Source of the DNA: Mesorhizobium shangrilense
Lineage (GTDB): Bacteria > Pseudomonadota > Alphaproteobacteria > Rhizobiales > Rhizobiaceae
NCBI RefSeq assembly: GCF_040537815.1
Contig: NZ_JBEWSZ010000001.1
Span: forward strand, 4,216,001-4,280,000
DNA: 64,000 nucleotides
Reading direction: 5' to 3'
The position numbers and the translations under genes were made by a program. The stretch's first letter is position 1. The number at the start of each line of letters is the position of its first letter. A model generated the notes under the pieces. It was not told the origin of the DNA and ran no database searches. It saw only the letters and a program-made list of their open reading frames with translations. This document shows positions 48,307 through 57,343 of this stretch, one piece after another.

Positions 48307-49689
48307 ATGCACAGCATCGACAATTCGAAGACTTCCATCGGCGGCATCAGTGCTGACCGCGTCGCCGAACTGCGCGACACCGAGGGTGAGGTCTTCCGAA
48401 AGGCGCGGCCGAAATCGGCGGCCAAGGTCGGCAATGGCCTGCCCGGCTTTTTCGGCGGCGTGCCCATGCACTGGATGAAGGACTGGCCGACGCCGTTTCC
48501 GATCCTGGTCGAAAGCGCCAAGGGCGCGGGCATCACCGATATCGATGGCAACAAACTCGACGATTTCTGCCTTGGCGACACCGGTTCGATGTTCGGCCAT
48601 TCGCCGCCGCCGGTGGCGCGCGCCATCCGCCGCCAGGCCGGGCGTGGCCTGACCTACATGCTGCCCTCGGAGGACGCGCTCGCCATCGGCCCACTGCTGC
48701 AGGAGCGTTTCGGCCTGCCCTTCTGGCAGATCGCGACGACGGCGACCGATGCCAACCGCTTTGCGCTGCGCGTCGCCCGCGCCGTCACCGGCCGCGAGAA
48801 GATCCTCGTCTTCAACGGCTGCTACCACGGCTCGGTCGACGAGACGATGGTGCGGCTCGTCGATGGCAAGCCGGTCAACCGGCCGGGACTGGCAGGCGAG
48901 TTCCGCGACCTGACCCGCACGGCGAAGGTCATCGAGTTCAATGATGTCACCGCCCTGGAGGCCGCGCTCAAGGACAGGGATGTCGCGTGCGTCATCGCCG
49001 AGCCGGTGCTGACCAACTCCTGCATGGTGCTAGCCGACGCCGGTTACCACGATGCATTGCGGCGTCTGACGCGTGCGGCAGGCACATTGCTGCTGATCGA
49101 CGAGACGCACACGATCTCGACCGGCCCCGGCGGCTACACACGCAAATATGGCCTGGACCCCGACCTGTTCGTGCTGGGCAAGCCGATCGCCGGCGGCGTG
49201 CCCGCCAGTGTCTGGGGCATGAGCGACGACGTCGCCACGCGCTATGCCGACTACAACCGGACCAAGGAACCCGGCTATTCCGGCATGGGCACGACGCTGT
49301 CGGCCAACCCGCTGCAATTCGCGACGATGCGCGCCACGCTCGAAGAGGTGATGACCGAAGAGAATTATGCACGGATGGACAAACTGGCGCAGCGGCTCGA
49401 CGTCGGGCTCAGCGCCGCCATCGAGCGCCACCGCCTGCCCTGGCATGTTGCCCGCGTCGGCGCCCGCGTCGAGTTCATCTGCGCGCCCGGCCCGCTGCGG
49501 AATGGTGCCGAGGCGGAATCGGCGCACGCGCCCGAGCTTGAGGCCGCCATCCATGTCGCGCTGGTCAATCGCGGCGTGCTGATCGCGCCTTTCCACAACA
49601 TGATGCTGATCTCGCCGGCGACATCAGCCGCGCAGGTGGACCGGCTGATCGCCGCCTTCGGCGCGGTTGCGGCAAAGCTTGCGGCATGA
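48307..49689 (+). CDS. Class III PLP-dependent aminotransferase
   Basis: This is a 460-residue aminotransferase of subgroup III, resembling glutamate-1-semialdehyde 2,1-aminomutase. The cofactor lysine is in VLGKPIAGGVPASVWG, the aspartate that binds the pyridine nitrogen in LLLIDETHT, and the DFCLGDTGSMFGH segment is near the N-terminus. It overlaps the glutamine synthetase-like gene by four bases (ATGA), so the two act together. The most likely job is transamination of an amine, beta-amino acid or omega-amino acid, with the partner making a gamma-glutamyl amide; chromosomal hemL should be elsewhere. Confidence 0.88.
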   Translation: MHSIDNSKTSIGGISADRVAELRDTEGEVFRKARPKSAAKVGNGLPGFFGGVPMHWMKDWPTPFPILVESAKGAGITDIDGNKLDDFCLGDTGSMFGHSPPPVARAIRRQAGRGLTYMLPSEDALAIGPLLQERFGLPFWQIATTATDANRFALRVARAVTGREKILVFNGCYHGSVDETMVRLVDGKPVNRPGLAGEFRDLTRTAKVIEFNDVTALEAALKDRDVACVIAEPVLTNSCMVLADAGYHDALRRLTRAAGTLLLIDETHTISTGPGGYTRKYGLDPDLFVLGKPIAGGVPASVWGMSDDVATRYADYNRTKEPGYSGMGTTLSANPLQFATMRATLEEVMTEENYARMDKLAQRLDVGLSAAIERHRLPWHVARVGARVEFICAPGPLRNGAEAESAHAPELEAAIHVALVNRGVLIAPFHNMMLISPATSAAQVDRLIAAFGAVAAKLAA

Positions 49690-51107
49690 GACAAGCGCGC
49701 GAGCAAAACCAGAGTGCCATCATGACCTCACCTTCGGGCTCGACGCCCACCGAGGCGCAAGCCTTTCTTGACGCTCATCCCGAGATCGAGGCCTTCGATA
49801 TCGTGCTGACCGACGCCAATGGCGTCGGGCGCGGCAAGATCGTTCGGCGGCACGAATTGATGAGCATATTCCAGGGCGGACGGCACATGCCGATCTCGAT
49901 CCTCGGCCTCGACATCACCGGCGAGGATGTGCACGAAACCGGGCTGATCTGGACGACGGGTGACGGCGATCTCAGGGCATGGCCGATCCCTGGCACGCTT
50001 GTGCCGCTCTACGGCACGAACCCGGCGCGCGGCCAGGTGCTGATGGCGATGTACCAGCTTGACGGCCAGCCCATGTCTTCCGACCCTCGCCTGGCGCTGG
50101 CGCGACAGGTCGAAATCCTTGCGGCCAAGGGCCTCTATCCGGCAGGCGCCTTCGAGCTCGAATTTTTTCTCCTCGCCAACGAACGCGATGCCGATGGCAA
50201 GGTGCAGCCGGCGCGCGCCGTGCTCGATGGCCGTGTCTCCGGCAAGACCGAAGTCTATTCCGTCGACCATCTGCACGGCATGGAGCCGCTGTTCTCCGAC
50301 ATCTATGCCGCCGCCAAGGCGCAGGGCATTCCGGCCGAGACGGTCATTTCCGAATACGCTCCCGGCCAGTACGAATTGACGCTGAACTACCGCAAGGATG
50401 TGATGCGGGCGGCCGACGACCTGGTCATGCTGAAGCGGCTTGTGCGGGCGCAGGCGCGCCGCCACGGCGTCACCGCCTGCTTCATGGCCAAGCCGATCGA
50501 GAAATATGCCGGCTCCGGCATGCATTTCCATGTCTCGCTGCAGGACAAGGCCGGCCGAAATGTCTTCGCCGAAGCCGGCGGCGAGAGCTGGTCGCTGCCG
50601 CTGCTCCAGGGGCTCGGCGGTCTCATCCAGACAATGGCGGAGTCCATGCTGGTGTTTGCGCCGCACGCCAATTCCTGGCGCCGCTTCGTTTCGCAATCCT
50701 ATGCGCCGGTGGCGCCGACCTGGGGCGTCAACAACCGTTCGGTGGCGCTGCGCGTGCCGGCCGGCGACGCCAGGAACCGGCGCATCGAGCATCGGCCGTC
50801 CGGCGTTGATGCCAACCCCTATCTGATCGCGGCGACCGTACTGGCCGGCATCATCAAGGGCCTCGATGAAGGCCTCGATCCCGGACCAGAGACGACCGGC
50901 AACGGCTATGAGTCTGCGATCACGCGCACGACGATGCCGGTGGATTGGCGCGCGGCGATCGAGGCGGCCAGGGCTTCCACCTTCCTCAAGGAAGCTCTTG
51001 GCGAAGACCTGCACCGCACCTTCGTGGCAATCAAGCAGTCCGAGTACCTGCGTGTGGCACGCACGGTCAGCGAACTGGACTACCACCTCTATCTGCACGA
51101 GGTCTGA
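49686..51107 (+). CDS. Glutamine synthetase-like ligase (gamma-glutamyl-amine synthetase type)
   Basis: The 473-residue protein has the GS catalytic domain: the FELEFFLL metal site, SEYAPGQYELTL, GSGMHFHVSLQ, and the C-terminal RRIEHRPSGVDANPYLIAATVLAG signature shared with PuuA and GlnT. Such enzymes join glutamate to an amine with ATP. It starts inside the stop of the transaminase gene; a second ATG at 49722 is possible. Together with that enzyme, and perhaps with the PuuD-like hydrolase at 36233, it could form a gamma-glutamylation route for amines. Confidence 0.88.
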   Translation: MRQAREQNQSAIMTSPSGSTPTEAQAFLDAHPEIEAFDIVLTDANGVGRGKIVRRHELMSIFQGGRHMPISILGLDITGEDVHETGLIWTTGDGDLRAWPIPGTLVPLYGTNPARGQVLMAMYQLDGQPMSSDPRLALARQVEILAAKGLYPAGAFELEFFLLANERDADGKVQPARAVLDGRVSGKTEVYSVDHLHGMEPLFSDIYAAAKAQGIPAETVISEYAPGQYELTLNYRKDVMRAADDLVMLKRLVRAQARRHGVTACFMAKPIEKYAGSGMHFHVSLQDKAGRNVFAEAGGESWSLPLLQGLGGLIQTMAESMLVFAPHANSWRRFVSQSYAPVAPTWGVNNRSVALRVPAGDARNRRIEHRPSGVDANPYLIAATVLAGIIKGLDEGLDPGPETTGNGYESAITRTTMPVDWRAAIEAARASTFLKEALGEDLHRTFVAIKQSEYLRVARTVSELDYHLYLHEV

Positions 51108-51179
51108 GCTCAGAAAGATCTGAGGCGGTGATCACTTTTCGCCGCCTTACATCAAATGTGGTGGTGCGCCGGTCATTTA

Positions 51180-51194
51180 GAACATATCATGAAC
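51180..51194. promoter_or_regulatory. LexA (SOS) box
   Basis: GAAC-ATATCAT-GAAC matches the alphaproteobacterial LexA site GAAC-N7-GAAC (GTTC-N7-GTTC on the other strand) exactly. It ends two bases before the radical SAM start codon, so LexA bound there would block transcription. Confidence 0.8.
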
Positions 51195-51196
51195 GA

Positions 51197-52432
51197 ATGA
51201 CCGCACTCACCGTTCTCGAAAAGCTGGCGATCCTGTCCGATGCCGCCAAATACGATGCATCCTGCGCTTCATCGGGATCGACCAAGCGCGATTCGCTGAA
51301 CTCCGGGGGCATCGGCTCCACGGAGGGCATGGGCATCTGCCATTCCTACGCGCCGGACGGCCGTTGCATTTCGCTGCTGAAGATCCTGCTCACCAATTTC
51401 TGCATCTATGATTGCAGCTATTGCATCAACCGCTCTTCCTCGAATGTGCAGCGCGCCCGCTTCACCGTCGGTGAGGTGGTCAAGCTGACCATGGATTTCT
51501 ACCGGCGCAATTACATCGAGGGCCTGTTCCTGTCCTCGGGCGTCGTCCGCTCTCCGGATGAGACCATGGGCGAGATGGTCGAAGTGGCGCGGCGGCTGCG
51601 GCTGGACGAGAAGTTCTCCGGCTACATCCATCTGAAAACCATTCCGGAAAGCTCGGCGGAACTGGTCGAGAAGGCGGGGCTCTATGCCGACCGGCTGTCG
51701 ATCAATGTCGAGCTGCCGACCGACGAAGGCGTGAAGAGATTGGCGCCGGAAAAGAAGCCGGAAACCATCCGCCTTTCGATGGCCAAGCTGCGCCAGAAGA
51801 TGGAGGAAAAAGCCGAGCCGACGCTGAGGACCAAAAAGCGCGAACGCTTCGCGCCGGGCGGACAATCGACGCAGATGATCGTGGGTGCCGACAAGACCTC
51901 CGACGACGGCATCCTGCACACCAGCGCGCGGCTTTATGGCAGCTACCATTTGCGGCGTGTCTATTATTCCGCTTTCAGCCCGATCCCCGATTCATCGTCG
52001 TCGCTGCCCTTGCAAAAGCCGCCTTTGATGCGCGAACACCGCCTTTATCAGGCCGACTGGCTGATGCGGTTCTACGGATTCTCGCAGCCAGAAATCCTCG
52101 CCGGCAGCAGCGATGGCATGCTCGACCTCGCCATCGACCCGAAGCTGGCCTGGGCGCTGCGCAACCGGGGGCAATTCCCCGTCGATATCAACCGCGCCGA
52201 CCGCGAAGCGCTGCTGCGCGTGCCGGGTCTGGGCACCAAGGTGGTGATGAAAATCCTGGAGACCCGCCGCCACCGGCGGCTGCGGCTGGAAGATGTCGGG
52301 CGCCTCTGCCAGTCGATCACCAAGCTGCGGCCCTTCATTATCGCCGAAGGCTGGTCGCCGGGCGCGCTCACCGACAAGGCCGGCTTGCGCGGCAAGATCG
52401 TACGTTCCTGCGAACAACTGTCGCTGTTTTGA
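51197..52432 (+). CDS. Radical SAM protein linked to UdgX, putative DNA modification/repair enzyme
   Basis: This 411-residue radical SAM enzyme has the cluster motif CIYDCSYC (Cys69, 73 and 76, CxxxCxxC). Three further cysteines (near 23, 48 and 57) may hold another metal. The core has GLFLSSGVVRSPDETM and YIHLKTIPESS, and the C-terminal end carries a helix-hairpin-helix (INRADREALLRVPGLGTKVVMKIL), a DNA-binding element. This is the family described as radical SAM linked to uracil-DNA glycosylase; its reaction is unknown. ATG 51197 is the family start, although no ribosome site precedes it, so the message could be leaderless. A LexA box overlaps the promoter, and the next gene starts two bases after the stop. 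Confidence 0.9.
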   Translation: MTALTVLEKLAILSDAAKYDASCASSGSTKRDSLNSGGIGSTEGMGICHSYAPDGRCISLLKILLTNFCIYDCSYCINRSSSNVQRARFTVGEVVKLTMDFYRRNYIEGLFLSSGVVRSPDETMGEMVEVARRLRLDEKFSGYIHLKTIPESSAELVEKAGLYADRLSINVELPTDEGVKRLAPEKKPETIRLSMAKLRQKMEEKAEPTLRTKKRERFAPGGQSTQMIVGADKTSDDGILHTSARLYGSYHLRRVYYSAFSPIPDSSSSLPLQKPPLMREHRLYQADWLMRFYGFSQPEILAGSSDGMLDLAIDPKLAWALRNRGQFPVDINRADREALLRVPGLGTKVVMKILETRRHRRLRLEDVGRLCQSITKLRPFIIAEGWSPGALTDKAGLRGKIVRSCEQLSLF

Positions 52433-52434
52433 CC

Positions 52435-53898
52435 ATGCAGCCGGCCGAGCTCAATCTTGCCCGATACAGCGTTCGGCTCGACAGCGAGACCGATTTTGCC
52501 GGCTGGCGCGATGCGGCGCGGCGGCTGGCGCTGAACGAGGTCAAACCCGAGGACATCGGCTGGCATGTCGCATCGGACTCCACTCAAACCGATTTGCCGG
52601 CCGTACCCGCGGGCGCGCAGCTCGCGGTGCCGCGAGACTTCATCGGGCACGCCGAAACGGCCTTCTGCCATTCCGACCCCGGCCGTTTCGCTTTTCTCTA
52701 CCGGCTGCTGTGGCGATTGCGAAGCGAACCCAAATTGCTGTCGATTGCGTCGGATCCCGACACCAGGCGCCTCGAAACCATGGAGAAGGCGGTACGCCGC
52801 GATAGCCACAAGATGCATGCCTTCGTGCGTTTCCGAAAGATCGGCGATGGCGACGATGAGCGCTATGTCGCCTGGTTCGAGCCCGATCATTTCATCGTCG
52901 AGCGCAACGCGGATTTCTTCGTCAGGCGATTCACCGGCATGCGCTGGACCATCCTGACGCCCTATGCCTCCGCTGATTGGGATGGCAAAAGGCTGGCCAT
53001 CGGGCCGGGCGCAGCCAAGGGCGATGCGCCGACGCAGGACGACACGGAGGCGCTGTGGCGCACCTATTTCGAGAACATCTTCAACCCGGCGCGGCTGAAG
53101 GTGAAAGCCATGCAGAAGGAGATGCCGAAGAAATATTGGCGGAACCTTCCCGAGGCCTCGCTCATTCCTGAATTGATCGCGGGAGCGGACAAGGCCGCCA
53201 AGGATATGATTGCCAGGATGCCGACGACGCCAGCGCCGCACCACGCCAAGGTGCAGGCAAAGCATTGGCCGAAGCGTGAGCCGGCCGAGGCGACGGAGGA
53301 CGATGGTGCCACCACGATTTCCGCATTGCGTGAAGCAGCCAAGGGTTGCCGCCGCTGCCCGCTGTGGCGCGACGCGACGCAGACCGTGTTCGGCGAAGGA
53401 CCTGACAATGCCCGAGTGATCTTCGTCGGCGAACAGCCGGGCGATCAGGAAGACATCGCCGGCAAACCTTTCGTCGGCCCGGCAGGCAAGGTGTTCGATG
53501 CCATACTGGACGATGCTGGGGTCGACCGGCGGAAAGTCTACGTCACCAACGCGGTCAAGCATTTCAAATTCGAGCCGCGCGGCAAGCGCCGCATCCATTC
53601 CAAACCGAATGCCGGCGAAGTCCAGGCCTGCCGCTGGTGGATCGACCGGGAATTCGCGCAGATCAAGCCGGATCTTGCCGTGGCGCTGGGCGCAACGGCG
53701 GCGTTGTCGCTGCTGGGCAAGGCGATCCCTGTCACAAAAATGCGCGGCCAAGTGATCGAGCGCGAGGACGGGTTGCGGGTATTGATCACCATCCACCCCT
53801 CCTTCATCCTGCGCATCCATGAGCCCGCGGACAAGGACGCTGAACGCGAGCGGTTTCTAAGGGATATGAGAGAGGTGAAGCGGCTGATGGCGGCGTGA
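52435..53898 (+). CDS. DUF4130-UdgX fusion: uracil-DNA crosslinking glycosylase
   Basis: This 487-residue two-domain protein starts with a DUF4130/TIGR03915 domain (about residues 5-250, including DPGRFAFLYRLLWRLRSEP and YFENIFNPARLKVKAMQKEMPKKYWRNLPEAS). The C-terminal half is a UdgX-type family 4-like uracil-DNA glycosylase with CRRCPLW, GEQPGDQEDIAGKPFVGPAG (from about residue 332) and the diagnostic KRRIH motif, His388. In UdgX of Mycobacterium this histidine becomes covalently linked to the abasic sugar after uracil removal. It follows the radical SAM gene by two bases. The domain pairing with a radical SAM partner and LexA control point to a DNA damage role. Confidence 0.92.
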   Translation: MQPAELNLARYSVRLDSETDFAGWRDAARRLALNEVKPEDIGWHVASDSTQTDLPAVPAGAQLAVPRDFIGHAETAFCHSDPGRFAFLYRLLWRLRSEPKLLSIASDPDTRRLETMEKAVRRDSHKMHAFVRFRKIGDGDDERYVAWFEPDHFIVERNADFFVRRFTGMRWTILTPYASADWDGKRLAIGPGAAKGDAPTQDDTEALWRTYFENIFNPARLKVKAMQKEMPKKYWRNLPEASLIPELIAGADKAAKDMIARMPTTPAPHHAKVQAKHWPKREPAEATEDDGATTISALREAAKGCRRCPLWRDATQTVFGEGPDNARVIFVGEQPGDQEDIAGKPFVGPAGKVFDAILDDAGVDRRKVYVTNAVKHFKFEPRGKRRIHSKPNAGEVQACRWWIDREFAQIKPDLAVALGATAALSLLGKAIPVTKMRGQVIEREDGLRVLITIHPSFILRIHEPADKDAERERFLRDMREVKRLMAA

Positions 53899-53911
53899 GG
53901 TCACGGAATGG

Positions 53912-53959
53912 ATCCCAGGGTCTCCACGACGGAGCTTCGCTCCTGCTTCGCCCAGGGAT
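53912..53959. repeat. Palindromic intergenic element
   Basis: ATCCCAGGG (53912-53920) pairs with CCCAGGGAT (53951-53959) apart from one A-A mismatch, with an inner GGAGC-TTC-GCTCC hairpin at 53931-53943. The element resembles repeats dispersed in Mesorhizobium genomes and may also end the udgX transcript. Confidence 0.6.
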
Positions 53960-54062
53960 GACGAAGTTGGGAGAGCTCCGGCCAATCTCCAACGATGCGA
54001 GAAATTCGACTGTGGAAGCTTGGCCCGATGAGCGTCCAATCTGTCAAAACTGCAGCGGTTCT

Positions 54063-55328
54063 CTATCGAACCAGAATCGCCCTCAAATCATTGACATTCG
54101 TGCCGGTCGGGCCGGGCGCAAACAGATCGCCAACGGCATTGAATGCCGTCCAGGCATTGTTGCCGGCCAGCATCGCCTTGGCATCGACGCCGGCCGCCCG
54201 CATGCGCGACACGGTCGAACCATCGGCGAAGGCGCCGGCATTGTTCTCCGAACCGTCGATGCCGTCGGTGTCGGCGGCCAGGGCGTGGATGCCTTCCGCA
54301 CCGTTGATGCCGATGGCGAAGGCAAGCAGGAATTCCGAGTTGCGGCCCCCCTTGCCCTTGGCGCGCAAGGTCACCGTGGTTTCACCGCCCGACAGGATCA
54401 GCACAGGCTTCGGGAACGGCCGGTTGCGCGTTGCCACTTCGCGCGCGATCGCGGCATGGACACCACCAACCTCGCGCGCTTCGCCCTCGATCGAGTCCGA
54501 AAGGATGACGGCGTCGATGCCTTGCCGCTTGGCTTCCGCTGCGGCCGCTTCCAGTGAGACTCCAGCCGAGGCGATCAGATGCACTTCGTTGCGCGAAAAT
54601 CGCTGATCATCGGGACTTGGGGCATCGGCGACCGGCGAATTGATATGCGCCATCACCGAGGCCGGCAGCTTCATGTCATAAGCGGCGATCGACGCCAGCG
54701 CATCTTCGCGGCTACCGGTGTCGGGAACGGTTGGACCGGAGGCGACCAGCGCGGGATTGTCGCCGGGAATGTCGGAGACGACCAGCGACACGACCCTGGC
54801 TGGCCAGGCGGTCGCCGCCAGCCGACCACCCTTGATGGTGGAAACATGCTTGCGGATAGTGTTCATCGCCGCTATCGGCGCGCCGGAAGCAAGCAGCGCC
54901 TCGTTGACGGCGATCTCGTCGGCCAGCGTCAAGCTGCCGGCTGGAGACGGCAACAGCGCCGAGCCGCCACCGGAAATGAGCGCCACGACCAGATCGTCCG
55001 CTGTCAGGCCCTGCACCTTTGCCAGCAGGCGGCGCGAGGCCTCGAGCCCGGCGGCATCAGGCACTGGATGCGCCGCCTCGATGATTTCGATGCGCTCGCA
55101 TTTGGCGCCATAGCCATAGCGGGTGACGATCAGCCCTTCGATAGGTCCGTCCCAGACCTTTTCGAAGGCCGCGGCCATCTGTGCCGAGCCTTTTCCCGCG
55201 CCAATGACGATGGTGCGACCCTTGGGCTTCGCCGGCAAATGATCGCGGATCGTGCGTTCCGGATCGGCGGCCGCAACGGCAGCGTTGAAGATCGATGTGA
55301 GGAAGAGCTTGGAGTCCATGCCGGTCAT
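54063..55328 (-). CDS. Glycerate 2-kinase (GckA/TtuD, MOFRL family)
   Basis: This is a 421-residue kinase that makes 2-phosphoglycerate from glycerate with ATP. It has an N-terminal DUF4147 domain (GAGKGSAQMAAAFEKVW, LISGGGSALLPSP) and a C-terminal MOFRL domain (LSGGETTVTLRAKGKGGRNSEFLLAFA and ADTDGIDGSENNAGAF). Its start overlaps the stop of the UPF0303 gene by four bases. In this locus it fits the last step of purine breakdown, where glyoxylate is converted through tartronate semialdehyde to glycerate and then to glycolysis. Confidence 0.9.
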   Translation of the reverse strand: MTGMDSKLFLTSIFNAAVAAADPERTIRDHLPAKPKGRTIVIGAGKGSAQMAAAFEKVWDGPIEGLIVTRYGYGAKCERIEIIEAAHPVPDAAGLEASRRLLAKVQGLTADDLVVALISGGGSALLPSPAGSLTLADEIAVNEALLASGAPIAAMNTIRKHVSTIKGGRLAATAWPARVVSLVVSDIPGDNPALVASGPTVPDTGSREDALASIAAYDMKLPASVMAHINSPVADAPSPDDQRFSRNEVHLIASAGVSLEAAAAEAKRQGIDAVILSDSIEGEAREVGGVHAAIAREVATRNRPFPKPVLILSGGETTVTLRAKGKGGRNSEFLLAFAIGINGAEGIHALAADTDGIDGSENNAGAFADGSTVSRMRAAGVDAKAMLAGNNAWTAFNAVGDLFAPGPTGTNVNDLRAILVR

Positions 55329-55828
55329 TTTTCTTCCGGAGCCAGTGCCAGCCCGCGCTTGTCGATGCCCAGGTGATCGCAGAGCGCATCGACCACGACA
55401 GAGTGATCCTCGCGCTCCGGCAGGCCGGACACCGCGATCACGCCGATGACGCCGGCGCCCTTCACGGTCACCGGAAAGCCGCCGCCGGCCAGCACGTAGT
55501 CGGCTATGTCCAGCCCCTCACCCACCTTGAAGGTGCGGTCGGGACGCTGCTGCTCCAGCACCAGGCGATAAGTGCTCCGGAGAAACCGCCGGACCACATT
55601 GATCTTGCGCCGCGCCCAGTCGGGATTGGAGGCGTTCGAACCGGGCATCGCTGCATAGAACAGCGGCCGGTCGAAGGTGCGGATATCAACAATGACGGGC
55701 AGGTTTTCGGCCACAGCGCGGTCGCGGATGGCCGAACCGATCTTGAAGGCCACGGCTTCATCGAAAGCCGGGAAGACAAGAGTCTCCTCCTGTTTCTTGA
55801 TCAGAGCAATGTCGTCAGCAACGGCCAT
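55325..55828 (-). CDS. UPF0303/heme-degrading-domain (GlcG/HbpS-like) protein
   Basis: This small protein has 167 residues of the UPF0303 family, related to GlcG and HbpS. The segments FDRPLFYAAMPGSNASNPDWARRK and GGGFPVTVKGAGVIGVIAVSGLPEREDH are family signatures. Members of the HbpS group bind heme or iron, but a function here is not known. The gene overlaps the glycerate kinase start (ATGA), so it is co-transcribed with a glyoxylate pathway gene, as GlcG is with glycolate oxidase. Confidence 0.85.
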   Translation of the reverse strand: MAVADDIALIKKQEETLVFPAFDEAVAFKIGSAIRDRAVAENLPVIVDIRTFDRPLFYAAMPGSNASNPDWARRKINVVRRFLRSTYRLVLEQQRPDRTFKVGEGLDIADYVLAGGGFPVTVKGAGVIGVIAVSGLPEREDHSVVVDALCDHLGIDKRGLALAPEEK

Positions 55829-55966
55829 GTCGTTCCCCTGTCAACTTCGCCGCACGCTTTGACCGATGGCTGCCGCCGGGTCAAGCGTCTGTGCGACACC
55901 GTAGGGTCGGGCGCGCAGGTATGTCGAGATTCAGGTCAGGCCGGCATCACCTGAATATCGACATGC

Positions 55967-57280
55967 CTAAAGCGCCATGTCGGTCTTGGCCGGCCGCCCC
56001 GCGACATAGACTTCGCGCACGGCGCGGTCATCTCCCAGCGTCTGTAGCAGAAACAGCTCTTCCGCCAGCGTGCCCACCGTCTCCATGCGCAAGCGCATCG
56101 CCGGCGTGGCGCGGGCATCCAGCACGACGATGTCGGCGTCGGTCCCCTCATCCAGCGTGCCGACCTTTTCAGCCACCGACAGCGCCTCGGCATTGCCACG
56201 CGTCATCTGCCAGAAGGACTGGAACGGGTTCAGCTTCTCGCCGTTCAACGCGATCACCTTGTAGCCCTCGTCCATGGTGCGCAGCATCGAATAGTTGGTG
56301 CCGCCGCCGACATCGGTGGCCGCCGCGATCCGGAGGGCTTTGTCACGCGTGCGGTAGCGCTGATAATCGAACAGGCCGGAGCCGAGGAACAGGTTCGAGG
56401 TCGGGCAGAATACCGCCACCGAGCCGCTCTCCGAGAGCGCATCCGCCTCGCGTTCCGAGAGATGGATGCAGTGGCCAAACAGGCTCTTCTTCCCCAGCAG
56501 CCCGTAATGCTCGTAAACGTCGGTGTAATCGCGCGACCAGGGATAGAGTTGCTGGGTGAAGGCGATCTCGGCGTGGTTTTCGGACAGATGCGTCTGCATA
56601 TGCAGGTCGGGATGTTCGCGGCATAGTGCGCCGGCCATCTCCATCTGTTCCGGCGATGAGGTGATGGCGAAGCGCGGCGTGATGGCATAGTGCTGCCGGC
56701 CCTTGCCATGCCATTGCGCGACCAGTGCCTTGGTGTCGTCATAGCCGGACTGAGGCGTGTCGAGCACACCTTCGGGCGCATTGCGGTCCATCATCACCTT
56801 GCCGGCGATGTTGAGCATGTTGCGGTCGTGCGATTCCGCGAAGAAGGCTTCGGCGGAGGCCTTGTGCACCGAGCAATAGGCGACCACCGTAGTGGTGCCG
56901 TGGCGCACCATCTCGTCGAGGAACAGCCTGGAGATGCGGCGGCCATGCTGGGCATTGGCGAACTTCGTCTCTTCCGGAAACGTGTAGGTGTTCAGCCAGT
57001 CGAGCAGTTCGGCGCCGTATGAGGCAATGATCTGCATCTGCGGAAAATGCACATGGGCATCGATGAAGCCCGGCAGCAGAAGATGCGGCCGGTGATCGAT
57101 CTTTTTTGCTCCTTCGCCCGCCTGTTTCTCGACGTCGGCATAGGCGCCGGCGGCAACAATCCGGCCGTCCCGGATCAGCAGGCCACCATCCTCCTCGTAG
57201 CGCCAGGCGGAATGGTCGTCGATGGTTTCGGGCCAGCGCAGGAAGGACAGGGTTCGGCCGCGCAGAAGTGTGGTGGTCAT
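55967..57280 (-). CDS. guaD: Guanine deaminase
   Basis: This is an amidohydrolase of about 437 residues that turns guanine into xanthine and ammonia. The first metal motif is PGFIDAHVHFPQ. Other metal and active-site parts are THLSENHAEIAF, LFGHCIHLSE and AAATDVGGGTNYSML. The guanine deaminase hallmark NTYTFPEETKF is present. I use ATG 57280, giving MTTTLLRGRTL; ATG 57292 adds four residues. The gene follows the urate hydroxylase on the same strand, so the two form part of a purine degradation set with xdhC at the right edge. Confidence 0.92.
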   Translation of the reverse strand: MTTTLLRGRTLSFLRWPETIDDHSAWRYEEDGGLLIRDGRIVAAGAYADVEKQAGEGAKKIDHRPHLLLPGFIDAHVHFPQMQIIASYGAELLDWLNTYTFPEETKFANAQHGRRISRLFLDEMVRHGTTTVVAYCSVHKASAEAFFAESHDRNMLNIAGKVMMDRNAPEGVLDTPQSGYDDTKALVAQWHGKGRQHYAITPRFAITSSPEQMEMAGALCREHPDLHMQTHLSENHAEIAFTQQLYPWSRDYTDVYEHYGLLGKKSLFGHCIHLSEREADALSESGSVAVFCPTSNLFLGSGLFDYQRYRTRDKALRIAAATDVGGGTNYSMLRTMDEGYKVIALNGEKLNPFQSFWQMTRGNAEALSVAEKVGTLDEGTDADIVVLDARATPAMRLRMETVGTLAEELFLLQTLGDDRAVREVYVAGRPAKTDMAL

Positions 57281-57343
57281 GAAATCCGCCATGTCATTGT
57301 CTTGAGATGCCCTCGCCCGCGACGAAGAGCCTGCCCCGCCAGG

